Assembly (NCBI GenBank): GCA_027082875.1 | Contig: JALWTK010000122.1 | Coordinates: 1 to 52,255, forward strand | Source of the DNA: Sulfurimonas sp. | GTDB taxonomy: Bacteria; Campylobacterota; Campylobacteria; Campylobacterales; Sulfurimonadaceae | Direction of reading: 5' to 3' | DNA: 52,255 bases | Shown here: positions 9,394-18,692 of the stretch, piece by piece | Numbering within the stretch: position 1 is the stretch's first letter | Layout of the letters: each line of letters begins with the position of its first letter | The notes under the pieces: generated by a model | The model's input: the letters and a program-made list of their open reading frames with translations, nothing else | What the model was told of the DNA's origin: nothing | The model's database searches: none | Made by a program: the position numbers and the translations under genes

Positions 9394-10998
9394 ATGCTAA
9401 TTTATAATTATAAAAAAGAATTTTTAGGTATTGATGAAAAAGATTTACGAGCCTTAGGCTTTCAAAATCTTCAAGGCTTACAAAAAGAGGTCAATGACTT
9501 TGCAGATCTGTTTGTAAAAACTCCAGGGCATATTCATAACTTTAAACATGTTCACTGGATAGACTTTATTACATGTGCCGAATCAAACGAAGAATCAAAA
9601 GTTATTATTAATGTAAATAATAAAAACTATAGAGCAGTAGTACAGATACATACTATCTTTCTAGTAGACAATCCAGCTTCTAAAGCTTATGCAGTTCAGC
9701 TCAATCATTTACGTGAGCTTACTATAAAAGAGAGTGAAAGCATTTCAGGTGATATTGTTGAGAGACAAGCACCTGTCGTAGTAACACAAACACCTACTCT
9801 AATTAGTACAGCAGATGAAACTTCTAATCAAGAAGAAAGAGCCAAAGAAGTAAGTGTTGATGCTTTTGACACAGCCATTGAAAATCCTAATATCACAATA
9901 GACCCTTATGAAGCTCCCTTAGATATTGATTTAGATGAAGAAGAAGATCTCCCAGTAGCAATAGAAGAAACTCCCCAAGAGCAAATAGTAGTTGAAAATT
10001 TCGATGAAGAGTTTAGTACTTCTAACCTTGAAGATGATCTTAGCTTTAAGGATCCTCAAGAGAGTGATATACTCAAAGATGTAAAAACACAAACTGTACA
10101 AGAAAATTTTGATAATGGCTACATATATGATCCTTCAGTTGCCTCTGATGAGCTTGGGCTTCCTCTAGATCTTATAGAAGAGTTTATCCAAGACTTTATC
10201 GAACAAGCAAAAGAGTTCAAAGAGGGTTTATATATAGCCCTAGACAATGGTGACCTTGATAACCTAAAAATTCTCTCGCACAAACTCAAAGGTGTTGCAG
10301 CAAACCTCCGTATAGAAGATGCACTTGAAGCACTTACTGTAGCAAATACATCTTCTGATATTAATATAATCAGAGAAAATCTTGATACATTTTACAATAT
10401 CATTGCAAAACTAGCAGGGGAAGAGATCAGCGTAGAAAAAGAACTACTACCTGAAGTAGAACCTATTGAAGTTGATGAGGAGAGTTTAAACTTAGAATTC
10501 AAAGAGGATGATCTTTACTCAGATCCAGTAGAGGTAGATGACTCTGCCGTACCAGATAAGATAGAGATCGCGGAGCTTGCTGATGATACTTTTGAAGAAG
10601 ATCAGCCCTTAGACCTTTTAGATATAGAAGATGAGTTTACATTAGCTTCCGATGTAAAACTTGAACTTGAAGATGTCACTGAAGATCCTGCACCTGCTAT
10701 AGAAGTTTATGATAAAGCACAAGTAGCTAATGATATAGGTTTAGACCTAGAAAGCTTTCATGAACTCTTTGAAGATTATAAAACAGAGGCCATTGAGCTT
10801 ACCCAAGCACTGAGCACAGCCATCAATGCTCAAGAATTTAATACTTGTAAAAACGAAGCCCTCAAGCTTAAAGGTATGAGTGATAATATGCGAATAAGCT
10901 CTTTTAGTGAAGCATTAGAAACTCTTATCAACTCTTCAGACACACAAGAGTTAAGAGATGCTTTAGATTCTATTAAGACTGCTCTTGCAGCACTATAA
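9394..10998 (+). CDS. Acidic protein with two Hpt-type domains, the second degenerate
   Basis: 534 residues, very acidic. The N-terminal 110 residues (GFQNLQGLQKEVNDF and after) may be a degenerate sensor fold. A low-complexity Asp/Glu linker follows. A histidine phosphotransfer domain spans about 243-345, with His296 in SHKLKGVAANLRI. A second copy spans about 445-534, but there the matching position is Leu490 (ALKLKGMSDNMRI), so it cannot take phosphate. This protein would carry phosphate between the hybrid kinase and the receiver encoded downstream. The degenerate copy may bind without transferring. The assignment is good at the domain level; the pathway output is unknown. Confidence 0.75.
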   Translation: MLIYNYKKEFLGIDEKDLRALGFQNLQGLQKEVNDFADLFVKTPGHIHNFKHVHWIDFITCAESNEESKVIINVNNKNYRAVVQIHTIFLVDNPASKAYAVQLNHLRELTIKESESISGDIVERQAPVVVTQTPTLISTADETSNQEERAKEVSVDAFDTAIENPNITIDPYEAPLDIDLDEEEDLPVAIEETPQEQIVVENFDEEFSTSNLEDDLSFKDPQESDILKDVKTQTVQENFDNGYIYDPSVASDELGLPLDLIEEFIQDFIEQAKEFKEGLYIALDNGDLDNLKILSHKLKGVAANLRIEDALEALTVANTSSDINIIRENLDTFYNIIAKLAGEEISVEKELLPEVEPIEVDEESLNLEFKEDDLYSDPVEVDDSAVPDKIEIAELADDTFEEDQPLDLLDIEDEFTLASDVKLELEDVTEDPAPAIEVYDKAQVANDIGLDLESFHELFEDYKTEAIELTQALSTAINAQEFNTCKNEALKLKGMSDNMRISSFSEALETLINSSDTQELRDALDSIKTALAAL

Positions 10999-11014
10999 AA
11001 GGAGACTTTAGCTT

Positions 11015-14000
11015 ATGCAAATCGGACTCAAAAATAGACTAAGACTTATCAGTCTTTTTCCAATTGTACTATTATTCGCCATTACAAGTTATTTTGTATT
11101 TAACTCTTATGATAACTATAAAGCAGCACAGCTTTTACAAGATAAACTCTCAGAGAATAGAGAGCTTAATATCCTTGTAAATAATATATCCCGTGAACGT
11201 GGTATGACAGTTATGTATCTTGGAAATTCTTCTCCGAATACGCTCCGTTCTCTAAAAAAACAGCGCTTAGTCGTTGATAAACAAGAGAAAATATATGTTG
11301 AGCATGTAAGAAACAAAGAAGTATTGCACGATCATTCAAATGGTGTACAGAACTGTCAAACATGTAGAAATGTGCAGACACTCAAAAATGCACTTCAAAA
11401 ACTCAAAAAAACACGTGCACTTGTAGACTCGCATCAAACTAATTTCAAGGAAGTCTACGAAGATGTATATGGTTCACTACAGCATCAAGCTATAGAACAA
11501 CTCGAAGAGATTACATCTAACCAGCTTGATCCAAAAATAAACTCTTATGCTTCGGAGTACATTGCACTTGTACGTGCTTCTGAATACACATCAGATGAGC
11601 GTGATTTTCTCTCTTTTGTTATTGCAAGATCTACATCACTTGGAGAAGAAGAGGTAAATAAGTGGATAAAACTTATTGCTCAATCAGATGCTTTAAGCTA
11701 TTCAACACTAAAAGACAAACTTCTTGTATCAAAGCTAGATACTATCTTCAAAAATGAAGATACTCTAGAGTTATTTGATGATATCAACACGGAGAGAACA
11801 GGTATTATTGCTGCAGCAGAAAATGGAGAGTATGATATCACATCAGGTATCTGGTTTACTATGCTTTCAGAAAAGATAAATGCAATTTCAAAAGCAGAAG
11901 ATATTATCTTAACAGCTATGGATGAGCGTGCTGTTGTCGTAAAAGCAGATGCACTCGAAGTTCTTACTATTACTCTTACAACTTGGCTCGTTTCTGTCAT
12001 CTTAGCTGTTCTTGGTTTTTTACTCTCCAACGAAATTGCTAGAAACATTAAAAATCTCGAAGAGGTACTCAAACGTGTTGCACAAGATACACATGATGGT
12101 GAAGAGCATATTGACATTAACCTTCACACTGCACAAGGTACAGCTGAAGCTTATGCACTTTTAGAGAAAATTATTGAACAAACTAGACAAGATAAAGAGT
12201 CTGCACAAGAGGCTAGCGAAGCGAAATCTATGTTCCTTGCGAATATGTCACATGAAATTCGTACACCGCTTAATGGTATTGTTGGATTTACTGAACTTCT
12301 TAAAGATACTGGGCTTCAAGAGGAGCAGACTGAGTTTGTAGAGATTATTGAAAAATCGTCTGAAAATCTTCTTGAGATTATTAACAATATTCTTGATCTC
12401 TCTAAGATCGAGTCAAATAAACTTGAGATTGAAGATATTGCATTTAACCCTGCAGAGGAGTTTGAGTCTGCTGTTGATGTATATGCTGTTCGTGCTAGTG
12501 AGAAACACATTGACCTTGGTTTCTTTATTGATCCAGAGCTTGAGTCTCCTATTAAAGGGGATCCTACGAAGATAAAAGAAGTTATCATAAATCTTCTTTC
12601 AAATGCTGTTAAGTTTACAAGTAGTGCAGGTGCTATCAATGTTGACATAAGAAAACTTGATTCCGGACAGGAAGGAATCACTCGTATTCGCTTTGAGGTA
12701 CAAGATAGTGGTATCGGTGTTACTAGTGAGCAAAAAGCTAGAATATTTGATGCATTCTCTCAAGCAGATACATCTATTACTCGTAAGTATGGTGGTACTG
12801 GTCTTGGACTTACTATTTCTTCACGTTTTATTGAGCTTATGGGTGGTCAACTTGACCTTAACTCTGAGCCTGGTGAGGGAACTACATTTTTCTTTACTAT
12901 CGACTTTGAAGAGATTGAAACACTAAATGAGTCTACAAAAGGAACATTCTTTAGTGTAAATGCATTGGTTTTAGAGTCTGCACATAAGACAAAACGCCAA
13001 GAGACATATCTCCGTGAATACCTAGACTTTTATGGTGTAAGTTATACATCATTCAAAGACTTTGATGAACTTGAGATACTCCAACGACAAGTCAACTATG
13101 ACTTAGTAATAGTTGACTACGACTATGCAGATGAAGAGTCACTCAAACGCTATAGCGACTTACCTCAAGAGTTTATACTTCTTACTAAATCATACTTTAT
13201 GAAGAAGATCGACTCTATGGACTTAGATATATTTAAAACTCTTTATGAGCCTTTAAATAGCTCGAAACTCCGTCTTGCTTTAGACAACTACCATAGTGAT
13301 AACTTTAGTGCAAAAAAAGCGAAAAAGGTAAACCGTAAAAAGTTTAATGCTGACACATCCAAGTTCAATGCAAATGTCTTAGTAGCAGAAGATAATATAA
13401 TTAACCAGAAACTTATTAAGCGTACCTTAGAGGACTTAGGACTCACTATTAGTATCGCATCTAATGGTCTTGAAGCTTTTCAAAAACGTAAAGATGGTAA
13501 CTTTGACCTTATATTTATGGACATTCAGATGCCGTTCTTGGATGGTATGGAAGCAACTCAGGCTATACTTGAGTATGAAGAGGATTTTAACCAGCCTCAT
13601 GTTCCTATCTTAGCTCTTACAGCCAATGCACTCAAGGGTGATAAAGAACGCTTTTTAGCAGCAGGTCTTGATGAGTATACTACAAAACCTTTGGTTCGAA
13701 CAGAGATAGTTTCACTTCTCAATCACTTTCTAGCAGACTACATAATTGATGAGACTGCTGATAAAGTAGAAGCCATTGAACCAGAAGAGATTGTTACACA
13801 AAAGATTATTCAAGAGAGCCCAGTTTTAGAGACAGAGATAGCTCTTGAAGAAGAAATGCCAAAAGAAGAAAGTGACATTGAGACAACTGAGGCTGAGACA
13901 TTAGAAGCAGAAGTTGAAGCAGAGATATTCTCTTATAAAAAAGATATATTACTTGCAAAAAAGAGCTCTTTTGAAACAAAATTTTTCATGAAAATTCTTG

Positions 14001-14296
14001 ACTCTCTTGGCTATGAGTATGAGCTTGCAGACTCTACTCAAACTCTTTTAGATATGACTAAAGCAAATAGCTATAAAGTGGTACTCTTTGATAGTGGTTG
14101 CAGTAAGTTAAATATTAGTGCCTTTAACCAACATGTTAAAGAGTCAAATAAAAGTCGAGGACTTCACTCTGCACTTATTCTCATTAACGATGCACTCCTA
14201 GAAATTAATGAACCAGATAGAAAATTTGTTGATGAGATTATTCCAAATAGAGTGGATAAGTATATCTTAGATGCACTCATACAAAAACATATATAA
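11015..14296 (+). CDS. NIT-domain hybrid histidine kinase (BarA-like layout)
   Basis: 1093 residues. A transmembrane helix at about 11-30 and another at about 315-338 flank a periplasmic NIT-type helical sensor ([14 protein letters not shown]). That sensor carries HDH at 105-107 and CQTC at 114-117. The cytoplasmic part has a HisKA domain with His413 ([17 protein letters not shown]), an ATPase domain (DSGIGV, GGTGLGL), a degenerate receiver, a true receiver with Asp836 ([14 protein letters not shown]) and a C-terminal degenerate receiver (VVLFDSG). NIT domains in characterised proteins respond to nitrate or nitrite; that is only suggestive here. A strong AAGGAG site precedes the start. Partners are the Hpt protein upstream and the CheY-like protein downstream. 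Confidence 0.85.
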   Translation: MQIGLKNRLRLISLFPIVLLFAITSYFVFNSYDNYKAAQLLQDKLSENRELNILVNNISRERGMTVMYLGNSSPNTLRSLKKQRLVVDKQEKIYVEHVRNKEVLHDHSNGVQNCQTCRNVQTLKNALQKLKKTRALVDSHQTNFKEVYEDVYGSLQHQAIEQLEEITSNQLDPKINSYASEYIALVRASEYTSDERDFLSFVIARSTSLGEEEVNKWIKLIAQSDALSYSTLKDKLLVSKLDTIFKNEDTLELFDDINTERTGIIAAAENGEYDITSGIWFTMLSEKINAISKAEDIILTAMDERAVVVKADALEVLTITLTTWLVSVILAVLGFLLSNEIARNIKNLEEVLKRVAQDTHDGEEHIDINLHTAQGTAEAYALLEKIIEQTRQDKESAQEASEAKSMFLANMSHEIRTPLNGIVGFTELLKDTGLQEEQTEFVEIIEKSSENLLEIINNILDLSKIESNKLEIEDIAFNPAEEFESAVDVYAVRASEKHIDLGFFIDPELESPIKGDPTKIKEVIINLLSNAVKFTSSAGAINVDIRKLDSGQEGITRIRFEVQDSGIGVTSEQKARIFDAFSQADTSITRKYGGTGLGLTISSRFIELMGGQLDLNSEPGEGTTFFFTIDFEEIETLNESTKGTFFSVNALVLESAHKTKRQETYLREYLDFYGVSYTSFKDFDELEILQRQVNYDLVIVDYDYADEESLKRYSDLPQEFILLTKSYFMKKIDSMDLDIFKTLYEPLNSSKLRLALDNYHSDNFSAKKAKKVNRKKFNADTSKFNANVLVAEDNIINQKLIKRTLEDLGLTISIASNGLEAFQKRKDGNFDLIFMDIQMPFLDGMEATQAILEYEEDFNQPHVPILALTANALKGDKERFLAAGLDEYTTKPLVRTEIVSLLNHFLADYIIDETADKVEAIEPEEIVTQKIIQESPVLETEIALEEEMPKEESDIETTEAETLEAEVEAEIFSYKKDILLAKKSSFETKFFMKILDSLGYEYELADSTQTLLDMTKANSYKVVLFDSGCSKLNISAFNQHVKESNKSRGLHSALILINDALLEINEPDRKFVDEIIPNRVDKYILDALIQKHI

Positions 14297-14308
14297 GGAG
14301 ACAACAAT

Positions 14309-14686
14309 ATGATAAAAACAGACTTAGTAGTTTTAGCGGTTGATGATGATATGATTAACCTCAAACTACTCAAATCAATGCTAATGAAAAGTGGTAATGT
14401 AAAAGAGGTCGTAGAAGCTAGAAATGGCTCTGATGCTATTGGAGAGCTAAAAGGTCGTGATGACATCGACTTAATACTCCTTGACATCATTATGCCTATT
14501 ATGGGTGGGATAGATATGCTTAAAGTTGTACGGGCAGATGACAATCTACGTCAACTTCCTATTATTGTACTTACAACAGATGAAACAAAAAAAGTAGAAG
14601 CACTTGAGTGTGGAGCAAATGGTTTTTTAATGAAGCCTATAAAAAAAGATGATTTACTCAAAAAGATAGCAACAGTTATCGTTTAG
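14309..14686 (+). CDS. CheY-like single-domain response regulator
   Basis: 125 residues, a receiver domain alone. It shows the acidic pocket (VDDD near residue 12), the phospho-acceptor Asp in LILLDIIMPIMGG, the switch Thr in IIVLTTDE and the Lys of LMKPIKK. It has no DNA-binding or enzymatic output. It is last in the PAS-Hpt-kinase operon, 12 nt after the kinase, with an AGGAG ribosome site. It probably receives phosphate from the kinase through the Hpt protein and acts by protein binding. Confidence 0.92.
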   Translation: MIKTDLVVLAVDDDMINLKLLKSMLMKSGNVKEVVEARNGSDAIGELKGRDDIDLILLDIIMPIMGGIDMLKVVRADDNLRQLPIIVLTTDETKKVEALECGANGFLMKPIKKDDLLKKIATVIV

Positions 14687-14712
14687 ATAACTGCTAAAAT
14701 AGTATAGAAAAT

Positions 14713-14739
14713 GTCTTAAACAAGTATATGCTTTAAGAC
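14713..14739 (-). terminator. Hairpin terminator at the end of lon
   Basis: An 8-bp perfect stem (14713-14720 with 14732-14739) overlaps the lon stop codon. On the minus strand it is followed by ATTTTCT. The plus-strand side lacks a T-run, so it is assigned to lon only. Confidence 0.5.
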
Positions 14740-17133
14740 CTCTTCAACACGAGTAACCCCCACTATTTCCATAGCATTTTGAACTTCCTGTGGAATATCT
14801 TCTAAATCACGTTCATAATTTTTTGCAGGGATAAGAACCTTAGTCATTCCAGCCTTGTGTGCTGCGATAAGCTTCTCTTTAAGCCCACCAATAGGAAGAA
14901 CATCACCACTGAGTGAAACCTCACCAGTCATAGCAATCTCAGAGCGAATCTTCTTACTGCTAAGGATAGAAGCTATAACACTCACCATTGCTATACCAGC
15001 ACTAGGACCATCTTTTTTCGTTGCACCATCTGGAACATGGACATGAAGATCGTAGCGTTTATAGACCTCACTAGAATCAGGTTTTATACCCTCCTCTTTC
15101 TCTTTAAAAGTGAGAGGGATATTTGCATCACTAATCTTAAGTTTTTTCGTATCTATAAGTGTTTTTACCACACTCATAGCTATGCGAGCAGACTCTTTCA
15201 TCACATCACCAAGGCTACCAGTGAGTTGCATAGTGCCCTTGCCTTTGATACGAATAGACTCTATCTTGAGGACATCACCACCCACAGCAGTCCAAGCAAG
15301 ACCATTGACCACTCCAACAACTGGAACCTTATCTGTTTTTTCTATCTCAAAAACACTTTTATCAAAAAAGCTCTTGAGGTTTTTCATATTTACTGTTATC
15401 TTAGTAGTTTCAGGATGCTGAAGAATTTCTTTGGCTACCTTACGACTCAGATCTGCAATACGGCGACGTAGATTACGAACACCAGCTTCACGAGTATAAC
15501 TATGAATAAGCTCTCTCATTGCCGGCTTGGTAATACTCAGCTCACTCTTTTTTAAACCATGCTTCTTAATCTCTTGAGGAAGAAGATAACGTGATGCTAT
15601 CTCAAACTTCTCTTGAGGAGTATAAGAACTTACAGAGATAAACTCCATACGATCACGAAGAGGTGCTGGAATGCGACCAACATCATTTGCTGTTGCTATA
15701 AAAATAGCATTTGAGAGATCAAGGTTAAAGTTTAGGTAGTAGTCTCTAAACTCACTGTTTTGCTCAGGATCTAGTATCTCTAAAAGTGCTGCTGTAGGAT
15801 CTCCTCGTTGTGAACGCGAAACCTTATCTATCTCATCAAGAACAATTACAGGATTCATCTTTTTTGCATCTATGAGACCTTGAGTAATACGGCCTGGCAT
15901 TGCCCCTACATAAGTACGTCTATGGCCTCTGAGTTCATTTACATCTTCTAAGCCACCAAGAGCTATACGAACAAGTGGGCGTTTGAGTGCTGTAGCTATT
16001 GAGTTAGCTAAAGAAGTCTTACCAACACCAGGAGGTCCACTAAAACAGAGGATAGCCCCTGCACTCTTTTTATTAGAAACCCCGCGAAGTTCCAAAAGTT
16101 CTTTAACAGCAAAATACTCTACTATGCGTTTTTTCGGCTTTTCTAAAGAGAAGTGATCTTTATCTAACTGTACTTCTACATTGTCAATATGTAGAGATTT
16201 TTTCGCCATATCACCAAAAGGAATATCTAATACCCAGTCAAGATAAGTCTGTGTCATAGAAGCGTCTGAAGAGTCAGGATGCATACGGGAGTAGCGTTCT
16301 AACTGCTTGTTTACTTCTTTATAAGCATCTTCGCTCATCTTCTCTTTTTTTGCTTCAAGTTTCTTACGGTACTCTTCTATCTCTTCATCACGAGAGTTAT
16401 CAGTTCCTAGCTCTTTTTGAATCTGCTTGAGTTGTTCTTTTAAAAAGTACTCTTTATTTACCTTTTCAATATGAGTATGTACTTTTGTACGAATCTCTTT
16501 TTGAAGCTTATTTGCCTCAATCTCATCAATAAGAAAATCAATAAGGTCTAAAAATCTCTTCTCTGTATCTAACTCAACAAAAAGTTTATATGCCTGCTCT
16601 TTTTTAAGCTTCACTGTTGAACAGATAAGATCTATGATACGGTTATGATCATGGTTCTCTTCTATAGTACGAAGTAGATCAGGTGGAAAGTATGTACTTA
16701 TAGCAGAGAGTGCTCGTACCTTCTCTCGGACTACCTCTAAGATAGCTTCTACCTTAGCAGTGTGCACTTCAGTCGCTTCAATAATATCCACATGTGCTAT
16801 AAGAGGATCTCGGCTTACTTCACTTATGCTCTTCGCACGAGCAAGACCTTGAAAAAGCACCTTTACACGACCATCAGGCAGTGCTACTTTACGCATAATA
16901 CTACCTACAACACCAGCATCATAGAGAGAATCAAAGTCGCGTTCACCCTCATGACTTGGCTTTGTTGTACAAACTATGACTAAGGAGTCCTCTTCCATGG
17001 CCTTTGTGGCTGCTGCAATATTTTTCTCATCACTTAAAAAAAGTGGGCTTATCATAAATGGATATAAAAAAAGTTCATCTTCAGCGATAAGAGGAATATC
17101 TGCTGGAAAATCTCCATAGTTACTTAATTTCAT
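14716..17133 (-). CDS. lon: ATP-dependent protease Lon
   Basis: 805 residues, full-length LonA. This soluble AAA+ protease degrades misfolded and regulatory proteins. The LAN substrate domain is N-terminal (starting with PLIAEDELFLYPFMISPLFL), followed by a long coiled coil (residues about 200-290). The Walker A motif is GPPGVGKTSLA and Walker B is VIVLDEIDK. The C-terminal protease domain has the Ser711-Lys754 dyad (KDGPSAGIAM, GGLKEKLIAAH). It lies 18 nt after bamD on the same strand and probably shares its transcript. Confidence 0.98.
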   Translation of the reverse strand: MKLSNYGDFPADIPLIAEDELFLYPFMISPLFLSDEKNIAAATKAMEEDSLVIVCTTKPSHEGERDFDSLYDAGVVGSIMRKVALPDGRVKVLFQGLARAKSISEVSRDPLIAHVDIIEATEVHTAKVEAILEVVREKVRALSAISTYFPPDLLRTIEENHDHNRIIDLICSTVKLKKEQAYKLFVELDTEKRFLDLIDFLIDEIEANKLQKEIRTKVHTHIEKVNKEYFLKEQLKQIQKELGTDNSRDEEIEEYRKKLEAKKEKMSEDAYKEVNKQLERYSRMHPDSSDASMTQTYLDWVLDIPFGDMAKKSLHIDNVEVQLDKDHFSLEKPKKRIVEYFAVKELLELRGVSNKKSAGAILCFSGPPGVGKTSLANSIATALKRPLVRIALGGLEDVNELRGHRRTYVGAMPGRITQGLIDAKKMNPVIVLDEIDKVSRSQRGDPTAALLEILDPEQNSEFRDYYLNFNLDLSNAIFIATANDVGRIPAPLRDRMEFISVSSYTPQEKFEIASRYLLPQEIKKHGLKKSELSITKPAMRELIHSYTREAGVRNLRRRIADLSRKVAKEILQHPETTKITVNMKNLKSFFDKSVFEIEKTDKVPVVGVVNGLAWTAVGGDVLKIESIRIKGKGTMQLTGSLGDVMKESARIAMSVVKTLIDTKKLKISDANIPLTFKEKEEGIKPDSSEVYKRYDLHVHVPDGATKKDGPSAGIAMVSVIASILSSKKIRSEIAMTGEVSLSGDVLPIGGLKEKLIAAHKAGMTKVLIPAKNYERDLEDIPQEVQNAMEIVGVTRVEEVLKHILV

Positions 17134-17151
17134 AAAATATAGTCCTTAAAA

Positions 17152-17904
17152 TTATTCTGTTATTTTACTTGTATCATTGTCATCTACTACAGAGTTACGA
17201 GAAACGACACTCTGTGTATCTGGAATGAGGTAAGCATACCAGCTAGAAGTTCCATCACCTTCAAACCACTCTTTGTACCAAGGTGTATTAGCACGGTCTA
17301 TCTCGTTCCAAACTATCCATGGCTCTGGTTTTTTCGCTCTATAATAAGTGGCAGCCTTAGGTTTATCTATACGATCATAAAGACCAGCTATCGTTTCATT
17401 AAGTGCTGCATCCGCCATATAAAGGTTCGTAGCCATTGTGTCCACAATACTATAGTACATTGAATTTGGATAGTTTGTTTTAAACTTCTCAGCTGCCACT
17501 ATAGCTTCATTTACAAGGGCTTGATCTCTTCTAGGGTTTGGCAGTGCCATATACTTTGCTTTTATCTTCAAGAACTCTGCAAACTCTTTTTCATTAGCAT
17601 TAGCATAGCGTTTAATATACTCATTTAAAAAATGCTCACTTAAAAGGTACTCTTCATAGTGCATATGTGCAATAGCTAAAATCATCGTAGCTTCAGGGAG
17701 GAGAGGAGAACCTATATGCTCACCTTGAAGAGAAGAGTAATAGTTATCAGCCTTGTCAATGCTTCCCTCAGAGATGGACTCAATGATCTTTGCATACCAG
17801 TACACTGCCGGTTTGTTATACTCTTCAAGATCTTTAGCACAAGAGCTCAAGAGTAGTGTCAAAGTAAGAAAAGCGAGTAAAGTTTTTATATGTAGTTTTT
17901 TCAA
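17152..17904 (-). CDS. bamD: Outer-membrane assembly lipoprotein BamD
   Basis: 250 residues. A type II signal peptide ends in the lipobox LLSSC (Cys22). TPR-like helical repeats follow (YYSSLQGEHIGSPLLPEATMI, KFKTNYPNSMYYSIVD), typical of BamD/ComL. The protein helps BamA insert outer-membrane proteins. The start codon is TTG, supported by an AGGAAG ribosome site five bases upstream; no ATG fits. bamD and lon form a two-gene operon. Confidence 0.88.
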   Translation of the reverse strand: MKKLHIKTLLAFLTLTLLLSSCAKDLEEYNKPAVYWYAKIIESISEGSIDKADNYYSSLQGEHIGSPLLPEATMILAIAHMHYEEYLLSEHFLNEYIKRYANANEKEFAEFLKIKAKYMALPNPRRDQALVNEAIVAAEKFKTNYPNSMYYSIVDTMATNLYMADAALNETIAGLYDRIDKPKAATYYRAKKPEPWIVWNEIDRANTPWYKEWFEGDGTSSWYAYLIPDTQSVVSRNSVVDDNDTSKITE

Positions 17905-17933
17905 AAATCTTCCTATTATTATACTAGTCTGTT

Positions 17934-17942
17934 ATTCTAGCA
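17934..17942 (-). promoter_or_regulatory. Extended -10 promoter of bamD-lon
   Basis: The minus strand reads TGCTAGAAT after a T-run, giving a start near 17927 and a 23-nt leader. A TATAAT at 17918-17923 is closer to the gene, but its predicted start would fall within the ribosome site. Confidence 0.45.
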
Positions 17943-17996
17943 AAAAGAGCTATATATCTCTTTAAATGAGTAGATAATTTTTGCTTTTGACAAATT

Positions 17997-18080
17997 ATGA
18001 AAATTCAAACAACTATAAGAGTAGAAGATGAGTTTTATAAAGAGGCGAAAATTGTTTTTAAAAAAGTTGGCTTGGGATAA
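17997..18080 (+). pseudogene. Truncated RelB/DinJ-like antitoxin
   Basis: Twenty-seven codons beginning MKIQTTIRVEDEFYKEAK, then KVGLG and a stop. This is the ribbon-helix-helix N-terminus of a RelB/DinJ-type antitoxin; the toxin-binding C-terminal half is missing. It directly overlaps the reading frame of a start-less toxin gene, so one deletion could have removed the antitoxin end and the toxin start together. Too short for routine gene calling. Family call is by pattern. Confidence 0.55.
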
Positions 18081-18409
18081 ATTATAATGTTGGCGATATC
18101 GTTCTCGTAAAGTTTCCTTTTACAAACTTAAAAAAGTCTAAAAGAAGACCTGTTCTGGTAGTAAAATCACAAAACGACTTTAATGACATTCTCTGCTTTC
18201 AGATAAGCTCAAATTCTGAGCAAATAAATTTATTAAAAATTAAGGATAGCGACTTAGACAATAGTATTTTAGTCCTAAAATCTTTTGTTAAATATGACAA
18301 ATGTTTTACCATCAATAGCGAGATAATAGACAAAAAAATAGCTAAAATAAATTCTAAGTTATTGGCAGAACTCAAAATTTTATTTTGTGGTGAATTATTT
18401 AACTCTTGA
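18077..18409 (+). pseudogene. PemK/MazF-like toxin remnant lacking a start codon
   Basis: An open frame of 110 codons reads NYNVGDIVLVKFPFTNLK, then KSKRRPVLVV and on to a normal end. YxxGDIVLVxFPF and the RRPVLVV strand are the core of PemK/MazF endoribonuclease toxins. The frame opens after a TAA near 18060, but no ATG, GTG or TTG precedes the GDIV core; only ATA at 18077 would be available. The body of the domain is intact with no internal stop. I call it a decayed toxin paired with the truncated antitoxin. Expression from a non-standard start cannot be excluded. Confidence 0.65.
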
Positions 18410-18692
18410 GCATAAAGACCTTTTCAAAGTTCTTCTATCGTGTCTATTTTATTTAGTCTAGTTTTATCTTCAGAAAAGTTTCCTTTATAGGGTCAGGCCC
18501 TTTTATTGTATTTTTATTTAAAGTAAAATAAATAATATAACTATTGATAATACTTATACTACATTTTTCTAAATAAAGTCTATTTAAGCTATATATAAGC
18601 TAATGCGGTAGATAATGTAGATAAATAAGTAATAATTGCTACTGAGCCCCGTTTTTGTGTGCAGTTTTTTTATTACTTTTCAGGAGTCTATT
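18410..18692. other. Noncoding spacer before the MshQ-like gene
   Basis: No convincing gene. AGGGTCAGGCCCT at 18489-18501 is a short inverted repeat followed by TTTATT, either a weak terminator or a REP-like remnant. The region after 18530 is very AT-rich and must hold the promoter of the downstream gene, but no single -10 stands out. A GAGCCCCG block with a T-run lies at about 18645-18675. An AGGAG ribosome site at 18682-18686 serves the next gene. Confidence 0.5.

Noticed and set aside
12316..12681. Antisense frame inside the hybrid kinase
   Set aside because: Overlaps the HisKA/ATPase codons; Ser-rich translation typical of an antisense shadow.
14673..14693. Perfect 8-bp hairpin at the end of the CheY-like gene as a terminator
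   Set aside because: No T-run follows on the plus strand and it lies across the stop codon; not supported as a terminator.
18489..18501. AGGGTCAGGCCCT as a REP element or transposon end
   Set aside because: Only one copy was noticed in the window, the stem is 4 bp and no transposase is nearby; left as a note in the spacer entry.
18645..18692. A c-di-GMP riboswitch before the MshQ-like gene
   Set aside because: Neither the conserved GEMM core nor paired helices were found around the GAGCCCCG block.
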